Part shown: positions 40,397 to 50,530 of the stretch, one piece after another | Layout: each line of letters opens with the position of its first letter | Position numbering within the stretch: position 1 is the stretch's first letter | From: Thiorhodospira sibirica ATCC 700588 | GTDB taxonomy: Bacteria; Pseudomonadota; Gammaproteobacteria; Ectothiorhodospirales; Ectothiorhodospiraceae | Direction of reading: 5' to 3' | Length of the DNA stretch: 50,532 nucleotides | Assembly: GCF_000227725.2 (NCBI RefSeq) | Contig: NZ_MU255056.1 | Location: forward strand, 2,675,658 to 2,726,189 | Made by a program: the position numbers and the translations under genes | The notes under the pieces: generated by a model | Databases searched by the model: none | Told to the model about the DNA's origin: nothing | What the model saw: the letters and a program-made list of their open reading frames with translations, nothing else

Positions 40397-41182
40397 ATGA
40401 TGCACTATCGCAGCGTATTTATCTCGGATGTTCATCTGGGCACGCGTGAATGCCGCGCTGGGGAGTTATTGCAGTTTTTGCAGTCCATGCACTGCGAAAC
40501 GCTCTATCTGGTGGGGGATATTCTGGATCTGTGGGATATGCACCAGCGGGTTTATTGGCCCGCCACGCATACGCAGATCGTGCAGACGATACTCGATAAG
40601 GCGCGCCAGGGAACGCGGGTGATTTATATCCCCGGCAATCACGACGCGGCGGTGCGGGCGCTGGTGGGTAAGCAGATTTATGGGGTGGAGATTGCCGCCC
40701 ATGCCGTACATACCACCGCCGACGGGCGCCGTTTCTGGGTCAGTCATGGCGATGAATTTGATACTCAGTTGACGGTTAACCCGCTGCTCAAAGCGGTTGC
40801 AGATCAGTTTTATCAGGGTCTGATCCGGCTCAACCGGCTGTATAACGGCTGGCGGCAGCGCCGGGCCAAGCCGTATTGGTCCTTGTCGCTGTACCTGAAG
40901 GAACGCCTGCCCAGTGTGCGCCGCTATATTCAGCAATTTGAGCAGGCGGCGGCCGCTGAGGCTAAAGCGCGTCGGTGTGATGGTTACATCGGCGGGCATA
41001 TCCATAAGGCCGGGATGAGCCTGATGGAGCACAGTCTGTATTGCAATATCGGTGACTGGGTAGAGCATTGCAGCGCCCTGGTTGAAGATGCCCAAGGCCA
41101 CTTGCAGATCCTGTGCTGGCATGAACAGCACCGCCTACACAGCAGCCCACGGATCGCCGAGTTGCAATCGGCTGATGTTTAA
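40397..41182 (+). CDS. UDP-2,3-diacylglucosamine pyrophosphatase-like metallophosphoesterase (LpxH type)
   Basis: This calcineurin-like phosphoesterase belongs to the LpxH/COG2908 group, whose characterised members cleave UDP-2,3-diacylglucosamine in lipid A synthesis. The 261-residue protein shows all metal motifs: FISDVHLG, GDILDLWDM, PGNHDA, VSHGDEFD and GGHIHKAG. No signal peptide is seen, consistent with a cytosolic, membrane-associated enzyme. ATG at 40397 has GAGG at good spacing. It is the first gene to the right of the insertion sequence, and its stop overlaps the draG-like stop by 3-4 bases on the opposite strand. A second, true LpxH may exist elsewhere. Confidence 0.85.
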   Translation: MMHYRSVFISDVHLGTRECRAGELLQFLQSMHCETLYLVGDILDLWDMHQRVYWPATHTQIVQTILDKARQGTRVIYIPGNHDAAVRALVGKQIYGVEIAAHAVHTTADGRRFWVSHGDEFDTQLTVNPLLKAVADQFYQGLIRLNRLYNGWRQRRAKPYWSLSLYLKERLPSVRRYIQQFEQAAAAEAKARRCDGYIGGHIHKAGMSLMEHSLYCNIGDWVEHCSALVEDAQGHLQILCWHEQHRLHSSPRIAELQSADV

Positions 41183-42105
41183 TCCGTGTCCTGACTGGCC
41201 GGGTATAACTCGGCGCTTTGCAGATTTAGCATCAACAGGGCCGGGGTTTGCCGCTCAATCTCGGCGCGAATGCGGGGGTCGAGTTTTTTAAGCCAGGCAC
41301 CGGGAATCCCCTCAAGGCCATAAAAAGCCCCGGCGATCATGCCGGCAATCGCGCCGGTGGTGTCAGCATCACCGCCGCGATTGACCACTTCAATCAGGCA
41401 TTGCTCAAAGGATTCGGTATCAAACAGGCCCTGAAAGACGGTCTGCAGGGTGTGCACGATGTAGCCGCTGGGATTGTCGCTGCGGCGTCGGCGAAAATTG
41501 AACTCCGGATGCAGCGCGACCAGCTTCTGGGCCATCCCCAGCAGGGTATTGATGTCGTTCAGCCCGCGCAAGGAGGCTTGCACCATCAGACTGACGGTCT
41601 CGCAGGCAGCATCGGAGAGCGCATGATGATGGGTGATATGTGCCTGCACCTGGCAGGCGTGACGCACAAAGGCGGTATCGGCCTCCAGCGTCGCCAGCGC
41701 CACCGGCAAAACCCGCATACACGCCCCATTACCCGCGTCATTGTCGCTATACGGCATCTGCGTATGGCCGGTGTTGCGGTAATGCACGATGCCCCGGCGC
41801 ACCGTATGCCCCACATCGACCGGCTTGGCGCGCAGCCAGTCGCTGAAAGCCTCGGCCATTGCGGTGGCATCCAGCGCACCGGCACTCAAAAGCGCCTGAC
41901 CCAGGGCCAGGGCCATGGTGGTGTCATCCGTGACCTGACCGGGTTTCAGATGCAGCCAGCCGCCGCCGCGAATCTGGGAATGTACGCCATATTCTGCCTG
42001 AATCTCGCGCGGCATCATGAATTCCACCGTCGCCCCCAAGGCATCCCCCAGCGCCAGCCCCAAATAGGCCCCCAGGGCGCGTGATTCGATGCTGGCCGGG
42101 GGCAT
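41179..42105 (-). CDS. draG: ADP-ribosylglycohydrolase, DraG-like
   Basis: DraG removes ADP-ribose from the Fe protein of nitrogenase and so reactivates it. The 308-residue protein has the dinuclear-metal motifs of the family: GLALGDALGATVEF, QVTDDTTMALALG, and the C-terminal NRGGDADTTGAIAGMIAGAFYG. It starts 3 bases after the nifB stop, with a GAGG that overlaps that stop, so translation is coupled. That linkage supports a nitrogenase role. DraT, the partner transferase, is not in this window. Other ADP-ribosylglycohydrolases have other targets, so the symbol is an inference from context. Confidence 0.85.
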   Translation of the reverse strand: MPPASIESRALGAYLGLALGDALGATVEFMMPREIQAEYGVHSQIRGGGWLHLKPGQVTDDTTMALALGQALLSAGALDATAMAEAFSDWLRAKPVDVGHTVRRGIVHYRNTGHTQMPYSDNDAGNGACMRVLPVALATLEADTAFVRHACQVQAHITHHHALSDAACETVSLMVQASLRGLNDINTLLGMAQKLVALHPEFNFRRRRSDNPSGYIVHTLQTVFQGLFDTESFEQCLIEVVNRGGDADTTGAIAGMIAGAFYGLEGIPGAWLKKLDPRIRAEIERQTPALLMLNLQSAELYPASQDTD

Positions 42106-42108
42106 TCC

Positions 42109-43665
42109 TCAAGCCGCCGTGGTGCTGCAATTGGCCAAGGCAGCGGCTTTGTTCATCAACTCACGATAGATGCCGATCACCGCCTGTTCGATCATCAGAC
42201 CATCATGTTCGCCGCTGGGCAGGATTCCGGCAGCTTCCAGCCCTTGCCATGCCTCAAAGCCCACTTTGGCACACAGCACCGCCGCGCAATCATGCAGGGT
42301 GTCGATAATCCGCTCCAGGGCACTGACACCCGCGCCATCCGGGGATGATCCGGCGCAATAGGGTAAAACCTCGCGCGTTTCCAGCGGCCAGATGCCCTCC
42401 GGGGTGGCCTGATAAATCATAAAGCTCGTTGCCCGACCAAAATGCTCGCTGACCCGACCATCACCAAGACTGGCCACCGCCACCCGCACCGGGCGCAGAT
42501 GCGCACCCGTGAGCGGCGGAATAATGGCCACGGTCTCGGAGCGGGCGGCTGACAGGCTATTGCACTGACAGCCCGCTGTGGCCCTGTTTCCCTTGGCCGG
42601 TTTAGTGCGTCCCAGGCGTGAAATATCAATCACCGCTGAGGAGGCTGTACCGGGCGAGGCCGGGGTGTGCAGACTGCGCTTGATGGCCGCTTGTACCGCC
42701 GCCCGCTGGGGTTGTGCCTGGGCGTAGTCAATCTCGACATGCTCAATCTGTGCAAGGGTGAAGTCTTCATGACGATCCTCGCCCAACATCCCGACGGCAT
42801 CTGCCCGACACTGTTGGCAATGACTCATGATCTGCATATCTTGCCCGCAGCGCGCCTGCAAATCCGCCAGCGCCTCTGGGGTAGGCTCGGCCTGACCGTT
42901 GAGGCCGTAAAAGGTGCCGTGTTCGGGGCGCGCAATCAGCGGGATGATATTGTGCAAAAACGCGCCCTGTTCACGCATCTTTGCGGCAACCTCAACCAGA
43001 TGCGCATCGTTAATACCGGGAATCATCACCGAGTTAATCTTGACGAGAATGCCCCGCGCCACCAGCATCGCCAGCCCTTGCAGCTGCTGCTCGATTAAAA
43101 TCCGTGCCGCCTCCACCCCATACACCCGCCGCTTATTCCAGATAATCCAGGGATAAATCTGCGCACCGATCTCAGGGTCCAGGCAATTGATGGTAATGGT
43201 CACATGACTGACCTGATAGCGAGCCAGCTGCTCCACACTTTCGGGCAAGGCCAGGCCGTTGGTCGAGATACACAGACGCAAATCCGGGGCGGCCGTGGCC
43301 AGTCCTTCCAGGGTTGCAAAGGTGCGCGCCGGATTAGCCAGCGGGTCGCCCGGCCCGGCAATCCCCACCACCGTCATATTCGGGATCTGGCTGGCCACCA
43401 CCAGCGCCTTATGCACCGCCTGCTCTGGCTTGAGCACCTCAGACACCACGCCTGGGCGCGACTCATTGCTGCAGTCATATTTACGATTGCAATAGTGACA
43501 CTGGATATTACAGGCGGGTGCCACCGCCAGATGCATCCGGGCAAAGTGCTGGTGCGCCTCGGGTGAGAAACAGGGATGATCCTCAATCTGTGCAGCCACT
43601 GCATCAGGAAGCAAGCGCGTAACACCAGAATGTGAGGAGGTGCTGGATACAGGGGTAAGTGCCAT
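42109..43665 (-). CDS. nifB: Nitrogenase cofactor biosynthesis protein NifB with NifX-like domain
   Basis: NifB is a radical SAM enzyme that builds the 8Fe-9S-C precursor (NifB-co) of the nitrogenase cofactor. The 518-residue protein has the radical SAM cysteines in ACNIQCHYCNRKYDC (C52, C56, C59), the G-I-A-G-P-G-D-P-L-A motif, and further cysteines in a C-Q-C motif. From about residue 395 a NifX/NafY-like domain follows (V-R-V-A-V-A-S-L-G-D-G-R-V-S-E-H-F-G-R-A). This fusion is common in proteobacteria. ATG at 43665 is preceded by GGAGAA. It is under a NifA/sigma-54 type promoter and is co-transcribed with draG. No other nif gene is present here. Confidence 0.97.
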   Translation of the reverse strand: MALTPVSSTSSHSGVTRLLPDAVAAQIEDHPCFSPEAHQHFARMHLAVAPACNIQCHYCNRKYDCSNESRPGVVSEVLKPEQAVHKALVVASQIPNMTVVGIAGPGDPLANPARTFATLEGLATAAPDLRLCISTNGLALPESVEQLARYQVSHVTITINCLDPEIGAQIYPWIIWNKRRVYGVEAARILIEQQLQGLAMLVARGILVKINSVMIPGINDAHLVEVAAKMREQGAFLHNIIPLIARPEHGTFYGLNGQAEPTPEALADLQARCGQDMQIMSHCQQCRADAVGMLGEDRHEDFTLAQIEHVEIDYAQAQPQRAAVQAAIKRSLHTPASPGTASSAVIDISRLGRTKPAKGNRATAGCQCNSLSAARSETVAIIPPLTGAHLRPVRVAVASLGDGRVSEHFGRATSFMIYQATPEGIWPLETREVLPYCAGSSPDGAGVSALERIIDTLHDCAAVLCAKVGFEAWQGLEAAGILPSGEHDGLMIEQAVIGIYRELMNKAAALANCSTTAA

Positions 43666-43739
43666 TGAATGTTCTCCGCCATAGCACCTTAAAACCACGA
43701 TGCTTATTGTTGTTGAATGCGTACCTTAATGGCGGGGAT

Positions 43740-43754
43740 GCAAGGGCTGTGCCC
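43740..43754 (-). promoter_or_regulatory. Sigma-54 promoter of nifB
   Basis: On the minus strand GGGCACAGCCCTTGC matches T-G-G-C-A-C-n5-T-T-G-C except for the first base, with GG and GC at the correct 12-base distance. Transcription would start near 43729, about 65 bases upstream of the nifB ATG. Confidence 0.85.
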
Positions 43755-43809
43755 TGAGAATTTTCAAAATAAAATATTATTTTTAAAGTTATTTTTAAAA
43801 CAAACGCTT

Positions 43810-43825
43810 TGTTGCAAACGCGACA
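43810..43825. promoter_or_regulatory. NifA upstream activator sequence
   Basis: TGTTGCAAACGCGACA fits the NifA site TGT-n10-ACA exactly. It lies about 89 bases upstream of the predicted nifB start site. An AT-rich stretch between it and the promoter (about 43757-43800) could hold an IHF bend. Confidence 0.85.
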
Positions 43826-43853
43826 CGGGCAGCCATTTCTCGTACGGCTGTGA

Positions 43854-45590
<1,737 letters not shown>

Positions 45591-45653
45591 AAACCTTGCC
45601 TCGTGCCTGACCGTTCGGGAGATTATCCCAAGTCCCCATTTGCTTTTATCCCG

Positions 45654-47450
45654 TTAACGCGGCAGGCTGCTGTTGACGATGCTAACGGTGCCATTGGATA
45701 TGCTCAGGGCGATGGGGGCTGGCTGTGCAGCGCCGATGGATACCGGAGGCGTTAGGCCCTGTGCATTGACGGGCAGGGTTAAAACCGGCAGGGTGTGAGT
45801 ATCTGCAAACACCTCCACCCGCCCGGTTCTGGCATTAAAAACATAGCGGTAGGCCAAGCCTGGATACAGCGAAAATTGCGCTCTGTGGGCGATGGCGGCC
45901 TGGGGTTCTACCCGCGCTGTGGCGCTACTGAGCACAACCTGGATGTCTTCATAGCGTGCATTGGGTGTGGGTAACAGCCTCACCGGGTTATGGATGGTCA
46001 AATAATGCGCGCCGCTCTCTAAATACCTGCTGGATGGCTGTGCTGCAGGGGGCTCTGGCAAGGCACTGCGATAGGCTGCAATCACATGGCGCGTGCTGTT
46101 GAGGGTGCGTGCGTTATCACCCTCACTGGCATGGCCAGTGGGAACTCCGGCATAGTAGACCTGCGGATTGGAAAAATAGGGCACCAGTGTGTGCGTGCGC
46201 CGGTCTGCATAAAATTCGCCGTCTTCATAGGCCATCACGGAGCTGTAATACTGGCCGTCCTGTCCGCGCCAGCGCCAGCCGGCAGAATAGGAAAACAGTC
46301 CCGGACCGGCTTGATAGTTTTGCTGTTTATGGTGGTCTGCTCCCTTGTTATGCCCCAGCTCATGGATCAAGGTGTAGCTGTTGTGTGCCTGCTGTATGCG
46401 GATCAGACTGAAGGCATAATCGGGTTCACCACGGGCATCTTCGAGCTGCCAGGCAATCCCGCCAACATCTTCGGCTTGGGCAAATAAAGTCACCAGATCG
46501 GCACCATATTGATCACGCCAGCGGTGTGCCTCGTTCATTGATGCGCTGCATTGGATCTCATAAGGGGCATGATCTGGGTCAAAGGTTAAGCAATCCAGGT
46601 CGGTTTCCGCATTCCCGCTTTCCGTGTAATTGATCTGGGCGCTGTGTACCAGATTCAGACGAATGCCGATCTCACTGTTATCCAAAACCAGCTGACTGCG
46701 CTGCATGGCCTGACTGATGACGTGGCTAATACTGGTAGCTGAGCGATTCGCCCACCGCTGGGCCGCCGGGGTGTATAACACCATCAGATCAATGACCACC
46801 GGGGCCGTTGCAAGGCTAAAACGCGGTGTACTTTCCAGCAATGGCAAGGCGGCAGGCCGTCGCTGTGATACCGGCACGCGCCGTGCAGGGGCGGAGGGCA
46901 GGCGATCTGCTGTATGCAAGATCCGCTCTTCCAGCCGATGCCAGGACTCGTCTTGACCGCGCCGCAGTACATACTCCTGAGAACGTTCGGGAATCAGGAG
47001 ATGTGCCAGCATGGCTTGCGTGTCAAATGAAAGCAGCATGATGCCATCTGCCGTGTCTTTGATAGGCCCGCGAAGGCTGCGAATACCGTTGATATCCACG
47101 GCAACGGATTCAATCTCCGCCCAAAGCTGGATATCATCAAATAATCCCAGATAGACCTGATCGCCCACACCCAGGCGATCCGGGACGAATACCTCCGGAT
47201 TGATCTGCACCGCCCGCTGGCGTTTAACCGCTTGGGATGTTTGAACATCCAGCGTCGCCTCCGGCAAGGTCAAGGCTTTTTTTGAAGCCTCCGGAATTTC
47301 AGCTTCCAGCAACAGCGCAATGCCCGGCTGCGTTAATCCCAGCGCCGATGCGGGCAAAATCAGCCACATCAGTATCAGGCAATGCAGAACCATCCGTGTA
47401 CGCCCGGTTATCCAGCGTGGAAATACAGGCCATTGATGTAGCGTGCTCAT
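45654..47450 (-). CDS. Secreted zinc metalloprotease
   Basis: The protein has an N-terminal signal peptide with a basic start and a hydrophobic core (MVLHCLILMWLILPASALG), so it is exported. The catalytic zinc site is L-I-H-E-L-G-H-N-K-G-A-D-H-H, a metzincin-like H-E-x-x-H-x-x-G-x-x-H motif, followed by a Met-turn candidate in S-V-M-A-Y. A propeptide-like region of about 220 residues precedes it, and a beta-rich C terminus of about 130 residues follows. It is about 598 residues from the ATG at 47450 (GAGG upstream); an earlier ATG at 47462 is possible. It is a single gene with an IS607-type element directly upstream. The substrate is unknown. Confidence 0.8.
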   Translation of the reverse strand: MSTLHQWPVFPRWITGRTRMVLHCLILMWLILPASALGLTQPGIALLLEAEIPEASKKALTLPEATLDVQTSQAVKRQRAVQINPEVFVPDRLGVGDQVYLGLFDDIQLWAEIESVAVDINGIRSLRGPIKDTADGIMLLSFDTQAMLAHLLIPERSQEYVLRRGQDESWHRLEERILHTADRLPSAPARRVPVSQRRPAALPLLESTPRFSLATAPVVIDLMVLYTPAAQRWANRSATSISHVISQAMQRSQLVLDNSEIGIRLNLVHSAQINYTESGNAETDLDCLTFDPDHAPYEIQCSASMNEAHRWRDQYGADLVTLFAQAEDVGGIAWQLEDARGEPDYAFSLIRIQQAHNSYTLIHELGHNKGADHHKQQNYQAGPGLFSYSAGWRWRGQDGQYYSSVMAYEDGEFYADRRTHTLVPYFSNPQVYYAGVPTGHASEGDNARTLNSTRHVIAAYRSALPEPPAAQPSSRYLESGAHYLTIHNPVRLLPTPNARYEDIQVVLSSATARVEPQAAIAHRAQFSLYPGLAYRYVFNARTGRVEVFADTHTLPVLTLPVNAQGLTPPVSIGAAQPAPIALSISNGTVSIVNSSLPR

Positions 47451-47603
47451 GAGATACCTCATCAGGGTTCTGCAGCACGGGGTTTGCAAAGGGAACCCCA
47501 CGCTGAATGGTTTGGAAGCCTTCATCACAGCCAAGGCTGAAGCTTATCGCCGCTCATAAATGCCTCAGATAATCACGAAAATCTGTGACAATCTTTGGCA
47601 TGT

Positions 47604-48767
47604 TCACGCCGTCAACACCCATGCTGCCGAAGCAGTCTGACTTGGCTCTTGCGTGCGTTTAACGTCCGGCCTGAGCGCGTCCAGACGATCCAGACCATAA
47701 CGGTCTAAATTTTTTGCGGCATTGAGATCACGATCCATTACATGCCCACAGTCACACGCCATTGTGCGCTGATTCAGTGGCATGTCATGGATTTTCCCGC
47801 AGGCGTGACAGGTCTTTGAAGACGGATAGAACCGATTCGCAAAGATCACGGTCACGCCGCGCCACGCCGCTTTGTATTCAATTTGTCGCCGCAATTCGCC
47901 AAAGCCAGCATCGGCAATAGCGCGGGCAAGACAATGGTTTTTGATCATCCCGGAGACATTCAGGTCTTCCAGGGTAATGACCTGATAGGTGCGGGTCAGC
48001 TTATCGGAAAGCTCATGTAAAACGGCCTTACGTTGATGGCTGATCCGCTGGTGCAGTCGTGCAACGGAGAGCTTGGCTTTCGCGCTCCGACGACTACCCT
48101 TCACTTTGCGCGACAGGTTCCGTTGCCGCCGCTTTAAATATTTGAGGTGTTTCTTAAGGCGCTGATTGGCGGGGATGACTTCGCCGGTGCTTAATGTCGC
48201 TAAATCCTTGATACCCAGATCAACACCGACTGAAGCGTGTTCGGGGGCGTGTGGGTTGTATTCGTCAGTGTCTACCAGAATAGAAGCATAGAACCGGCCT
48301 GCCCGCTTGCTGATCGTGACCTGTTTGGTCTGCCCGGTAAAGCGCAAGCCTTGGCGCATCTTGATGCGGGTCTTGAGCTTTTCAATGCGCAGTGTGCGCC
48401 CGTCTACGTCGCACTTGCCTGACTCGCGCAGGGCAAAGGAGTCATGGAGGTCTTTTTTCTTGAAGCGGGGATAGCCTGGCTTGTTGGCCTTGGCTTTCAC
48501 GCGCCGAAAGAAATGCTTGAATGCGTTGTCAAGATCATCAATCGCGTTGCGCGTTACCCGGCTGGACACTTCCGCATACCACGAAAATTGAACGCGCAAT
48601 ACCTGGATATAATACGGATACGCTGCGGCTTTTGACCATTTTACGCCGTCCTGACTGAAATAATGCAGCAGTTGGTTGTCGCAGTGCCGACGCGCGCCAC
48701 AGGCCCGATTAAGATAATCGGCTTGCTCAGGGGTTGGGCGCAGTTCAATCTTGTTTGCGATGAGCAT
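47604..48767 (-). CDS. tnpB: TnpB, RNA-guided nuclease of the IS607 element
   Basis: TnpB proteins are RuvC-type nucleases guided by an RNA from the element's right end, and are ancestors of Cas12. The 387-residue protein keeps the RuvC residues Asp183 (VGVDLGIKDLA), Glu267 (ITLEDLNVSGM) and the D-R-D-L-N-A-A-K-N motif near 345-350. It also has the zinc finger C-H-A-C..C-D-C. So the nuclease looks active. The start overlaps the tnpA end. The guide RNA would cover the 3' end of this gene and the bases beyond it (about 47560-47750, minus strand). Confidence 0.93.
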   Translation of the reverse strand: MLIANKIELRPTPEQADYLNRACGARRHCDNQLLHYFSQDGVKWSKAAAYPYYIQVLRVQFSWYAEVSSRVTRNAIDDLDNAFKHFFRRVKAKANKPGYPRFKKKDLHDSFALRESGKCDVDGRTLRIEKLKTRIKMRQGLRFTGQTKQVTISKRAGRFYASILVDTDEYNPHAPEHASVGVDLGIKDLATLSTGEVIPANQRLKKHLKYLKRRQRNLSRKVKGSRRSAKAKLSVARLHQRISHQRKAVLHELSDKLTRTYQVITLEDLNVSGMIKNHCLARAIADAGFGELRRQIEYKAAWRGVTVIFANRFYPSSKTCHACGKIHDMPLNQRTMACDCGHVMDRDLNAAKNLDRYGLDRLDALRPDVKRTQEPSQTASAAWVLTA

Positions 48768-49398
48768 TATGGAGTCCGAGGTCTTCTGCGATCACGTCTG
48801 CCGAGGCTTGCAGGTCTTGCAGCAGCTTGCGGTGTTTCTTGGAGCGACTGCCATAGAGGCGCGCGGAAAAGACCGTAATGATTTCTAAAACATCCTGTGC
48901 CAAATCTTCCTCAAACGAGGGTTGTTCGCCTTTATGGATGATGACAATCTCAATGCCTTGCATCTCACACAAGGCAAAGACAAGCTCTGAACCGAAGCGT
49001 AACAGCCGATCCTTGTGGGTAATGACCAGCCGCCGCATTTGCCGCCGCAAGATCATTTCTAATAGGCGTTGCAGTCCTTTTTTGCGGTCATTCATGCCCG
49101 ATCCAAGGTCACGGATGACCTCTGCCCGCCATCCCTTAGCCGCGCAGTACGTTTCTAACATTTCTTGCTGGCGGTCGAGGTCGGCTTTCTGGTCATGACT
49201 GGATACGCGGGCGTAACAAATGGTCGGCGCGTCTACATCACCTAGACCAAGCAGGTGCGCGGTGTCGTAGTAGCGTGTACCGCCTTTGGTCTTACGCGCA
49301 GGGAGCAATTCTCCGGTGGCCTCCCATCGACGCAAAGCGTCTATGGAACACCCCAGGAGTTTTGCGGCCTCGCCTATCTTAACTAATCGCTTTTCCAT
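48745..49398 (-). CDS. tnpA: IS607-family serine recombinase TnpA
   Basis: This 217-residue protein is the small serine transposase of IS607-like elements. An N-terminal MerR-like helix-turn-helix (KIGEAAKLLGCSIDALRRWE) precedes the catalytic domain with the nucleophile Ser in C-Y-A-R-V-S-S-H-D-Q. Then come D-L-G-S-G-M-N-D-R-K-K-G and the T-H-K-D-R-L-L-R-F-G block. The frame is complete. The mechanism is serine-mediated strand exchange with little target specificity. Confidence 0.94.
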   Translation of the reverse strand: MEKRLVKIGEAAKLLGCSIDALRRWEATGELLPARKTKGGTRYYDTAHLLGLGDVDAPTICYARVSSHDQKADLDRQQEMLETYCAAKGWRAEVIRDLGSGMNDRKKGLQRLLEMILRRQMRRLVITHKDRLLRFGSELVFALCEMQGIEIVIIHKGEQPSFEEDLAQDVLEIITVFSARLYGSRSKKHRKLLQDLQASADVIAEDLGLHNAHRKQD

Positions 49399-49598
49399 TA
49401 TCGTAGATTATCAGAGGTAATCAGAGGTTGTAAGCGTCAGTTAAAAACCCCCGACCGGACAACGTTGTCTCAAACGCAAGCTGGATGCTTTGCCGTTCAC
49501 AGCGGGCGAGTTCTCGCAAAAAAAGATGCCCTGCCGCAATGCGCCCAGATTCAGGCGCCAAGGGCGACAGACCTGTTCGCGTCGTGATTCATCAGTTT

Positions 49599-49657
49599 GC
49601 GCTATCCCTCCCCGGCCTGAAGGCCGGGGAGGGATAGCGCAGCACGCAAAGCGTGCT
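49599..49657. repeat. Two adjacent perfect hairpins
   Basis: The arms 49599-49618 and 49621-49640 are perfectly complementary over 20 bases with a two-base loop (GCGCTATCCCTCCCC... and its complement). Directly after it AGCACGC, aaa, GCGTGCT (49641-49657) forms a second perfect hairpin. Such structures are common at ends of TnpB-type elements. Confidence 0.9.
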
Positions 49658-49719
49658 CCTGTTCCCGACGCCTCCTCTTTGGTAGCTTGCTCTCTTTAAT
49701 AGATGGATGCTATCTTTAT

Positions 49720-49866
49720 TTCAACCGCCGGGCTGGCGGGGTTAGTCTGTGGAGAAACTGTAAGTCCGATGTCTCTTTGAGGCATTTGGCAGGTCGCGGC
49801 GAAGCAGAAAGCTCTCAGCAGCAATGCTGGGAATCCCCGTCCTTCTAGGGCGGGGAGGATGTCAAG
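49720..49866 (+). mobile_element. Right end of a second TnpB-type (IS200/IS605-like) element
   Basis: Frames here still read as the end of a TnpB/OrfB protein (T-A-G-L-A-G-L-V-C-G-E-T-V, then after a frameshift V-A-A-K-Q-K-A-L-S-S-N-A-G-N-P-R-P-S). The DNA ends with the hairpin CCCCG..CGGGG and GGGAGGATGTCAA, typical of such right ends. The rest of the gene is missing. It borders the methyltransferase remnant directly. Family call by resemblance only. Confidence 0.65.
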
Positions 49867-50146
49867 TTAATTTTCCTCGTTTTGTCTGCGTGGTGGTCAT
49901 TTGGGTGTATAGGTCGAAGAGTTTTTCGAGGCGTTCCGTGTCGTTTTTGAAGCGGCGGCCGATGTAGATGCGTTCTATGATTTCGTCGTTGTAGTCGTGG
50001 GCGGCGCGTAGGTCGGCGGGCATGGTGTCGGGGTTGTAGAGTTCGGCGATGGTGGCGGGGAAGTGGTGTTCTCGGGTCAGGAGCAAAAAACAGTTCTTGA
50101 TTTTTTCTTCATTATTTATCAGAATTCTCCATTGTAGATAGGTTAT
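49862..50146 (-). pseudogene. DNA methyltransferase, C-terminal remnant
   Basis: About 95 codons are open, with an upstream stop at 50147-50149 and no plausible start. The segment F-P-A-T-I-A-E-L-Y-N-P-D-T-M-P-A-D-L-R-A-A-H, followed by I-G-R-R-F-K-N-D-T-E-R-L-E-K-L-F-D-L-Y, resembles the extreme C terminus of large adenine-specific DNA methyltransferases of the type IIG/MmeI-like class. The catalytic domain is gone. The last codons run into the right end of the mobile element, so that insertion may have broken or flanked the gene. Confidence 0.7.
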
Positions 50147-50350
50147 CTACAAACGCGAAGGTTTCGCGTTCTATGGTCGGGGTCGAAGTCGAATCGCAAA
50201 GTTGTTCTCTGTTCAGGATGAACGCCGAGGCCACTTTTATGGCGCAAGCTGGGTTTCGACGGCTGAAACCGCCCATGTTGCCGGTGTTGACCGGCCATTC
50301 GGTTGGGACTGCTCAACCAGGACTCCAGTTGCTCGCCCGCAAGGGTGTTA
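50147..50350. other. Unassigned stretch between methyltransferase remnant and IS5 fragment
   Basis: I see no recognisable gene. A small hairpin AACGCGAA/TTCGCGTT lies at 50152-50170. An open frame on the plus strand (50173-50373) shows no family features. It is likely scar DNA from insertions. Confidence 0.5.
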
Positions 50351-50530
50351 TCAACGGAGAGCGAAGTGCCTAAAAATCGCATAAGCAACTTTGTTTAGGT
50401 TTTTAGGAGCAGCCATAAATTGTAAGCTCGTGTTGAGCTTGCGCTCAGCGTTTTTCCAAAGTCGCCGGTGCTTTTCCAGCCAGGCGAAGCTGCGCTCTAC
50501 CACCCAGCGCGTGGGGATGACCTTGAAGGT
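50351..50530 (-). pseudogene. IS5-family transposase, C-terminal part (window edge)
   Basis: On the minus strand the window edge reads T-F-K-V-I-P-T-R-W-V-V-E-R-S-F-A-W-L-E-K-H-R-R-L-W-K-N, the glutamate region of an IS5-type transposase, then L-N-T-S-L-Q-F. After that the frame no longer matches; the adjacent frame gives L-W-L-L-L-K-T and a stop at 50395-50397, which looks like the normal end. A frameshift near the C terminus is therefore likely. It is a different subtype from the fragment at 2-160. Confidence 0.75.

Larger units (their letters stand above)
47561..49427 (-). mobile_element. IS607-type element (tnpA + tnpB)
   Basis: An intact serine-recombinase tnpA and tnpB overlap by 23 bases. 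Near the left end stands GATTATCAGAGG (49406-49417), with a second partial copy (GTAATCAGAGG) directly after it. Near the right end its inverted counterpart, GATTATCTGAGG on the minus strand, lies at 47563-47574. I use these as approximate ends. No target duplication is expected for this family. Confidence 0.8.

Noticed and set aside
50173-50373. 66-codon plus-strand frame near the right edge
   Set aside because: No start signal or family features; it overlaps the IS5-type remnant on the other strand.
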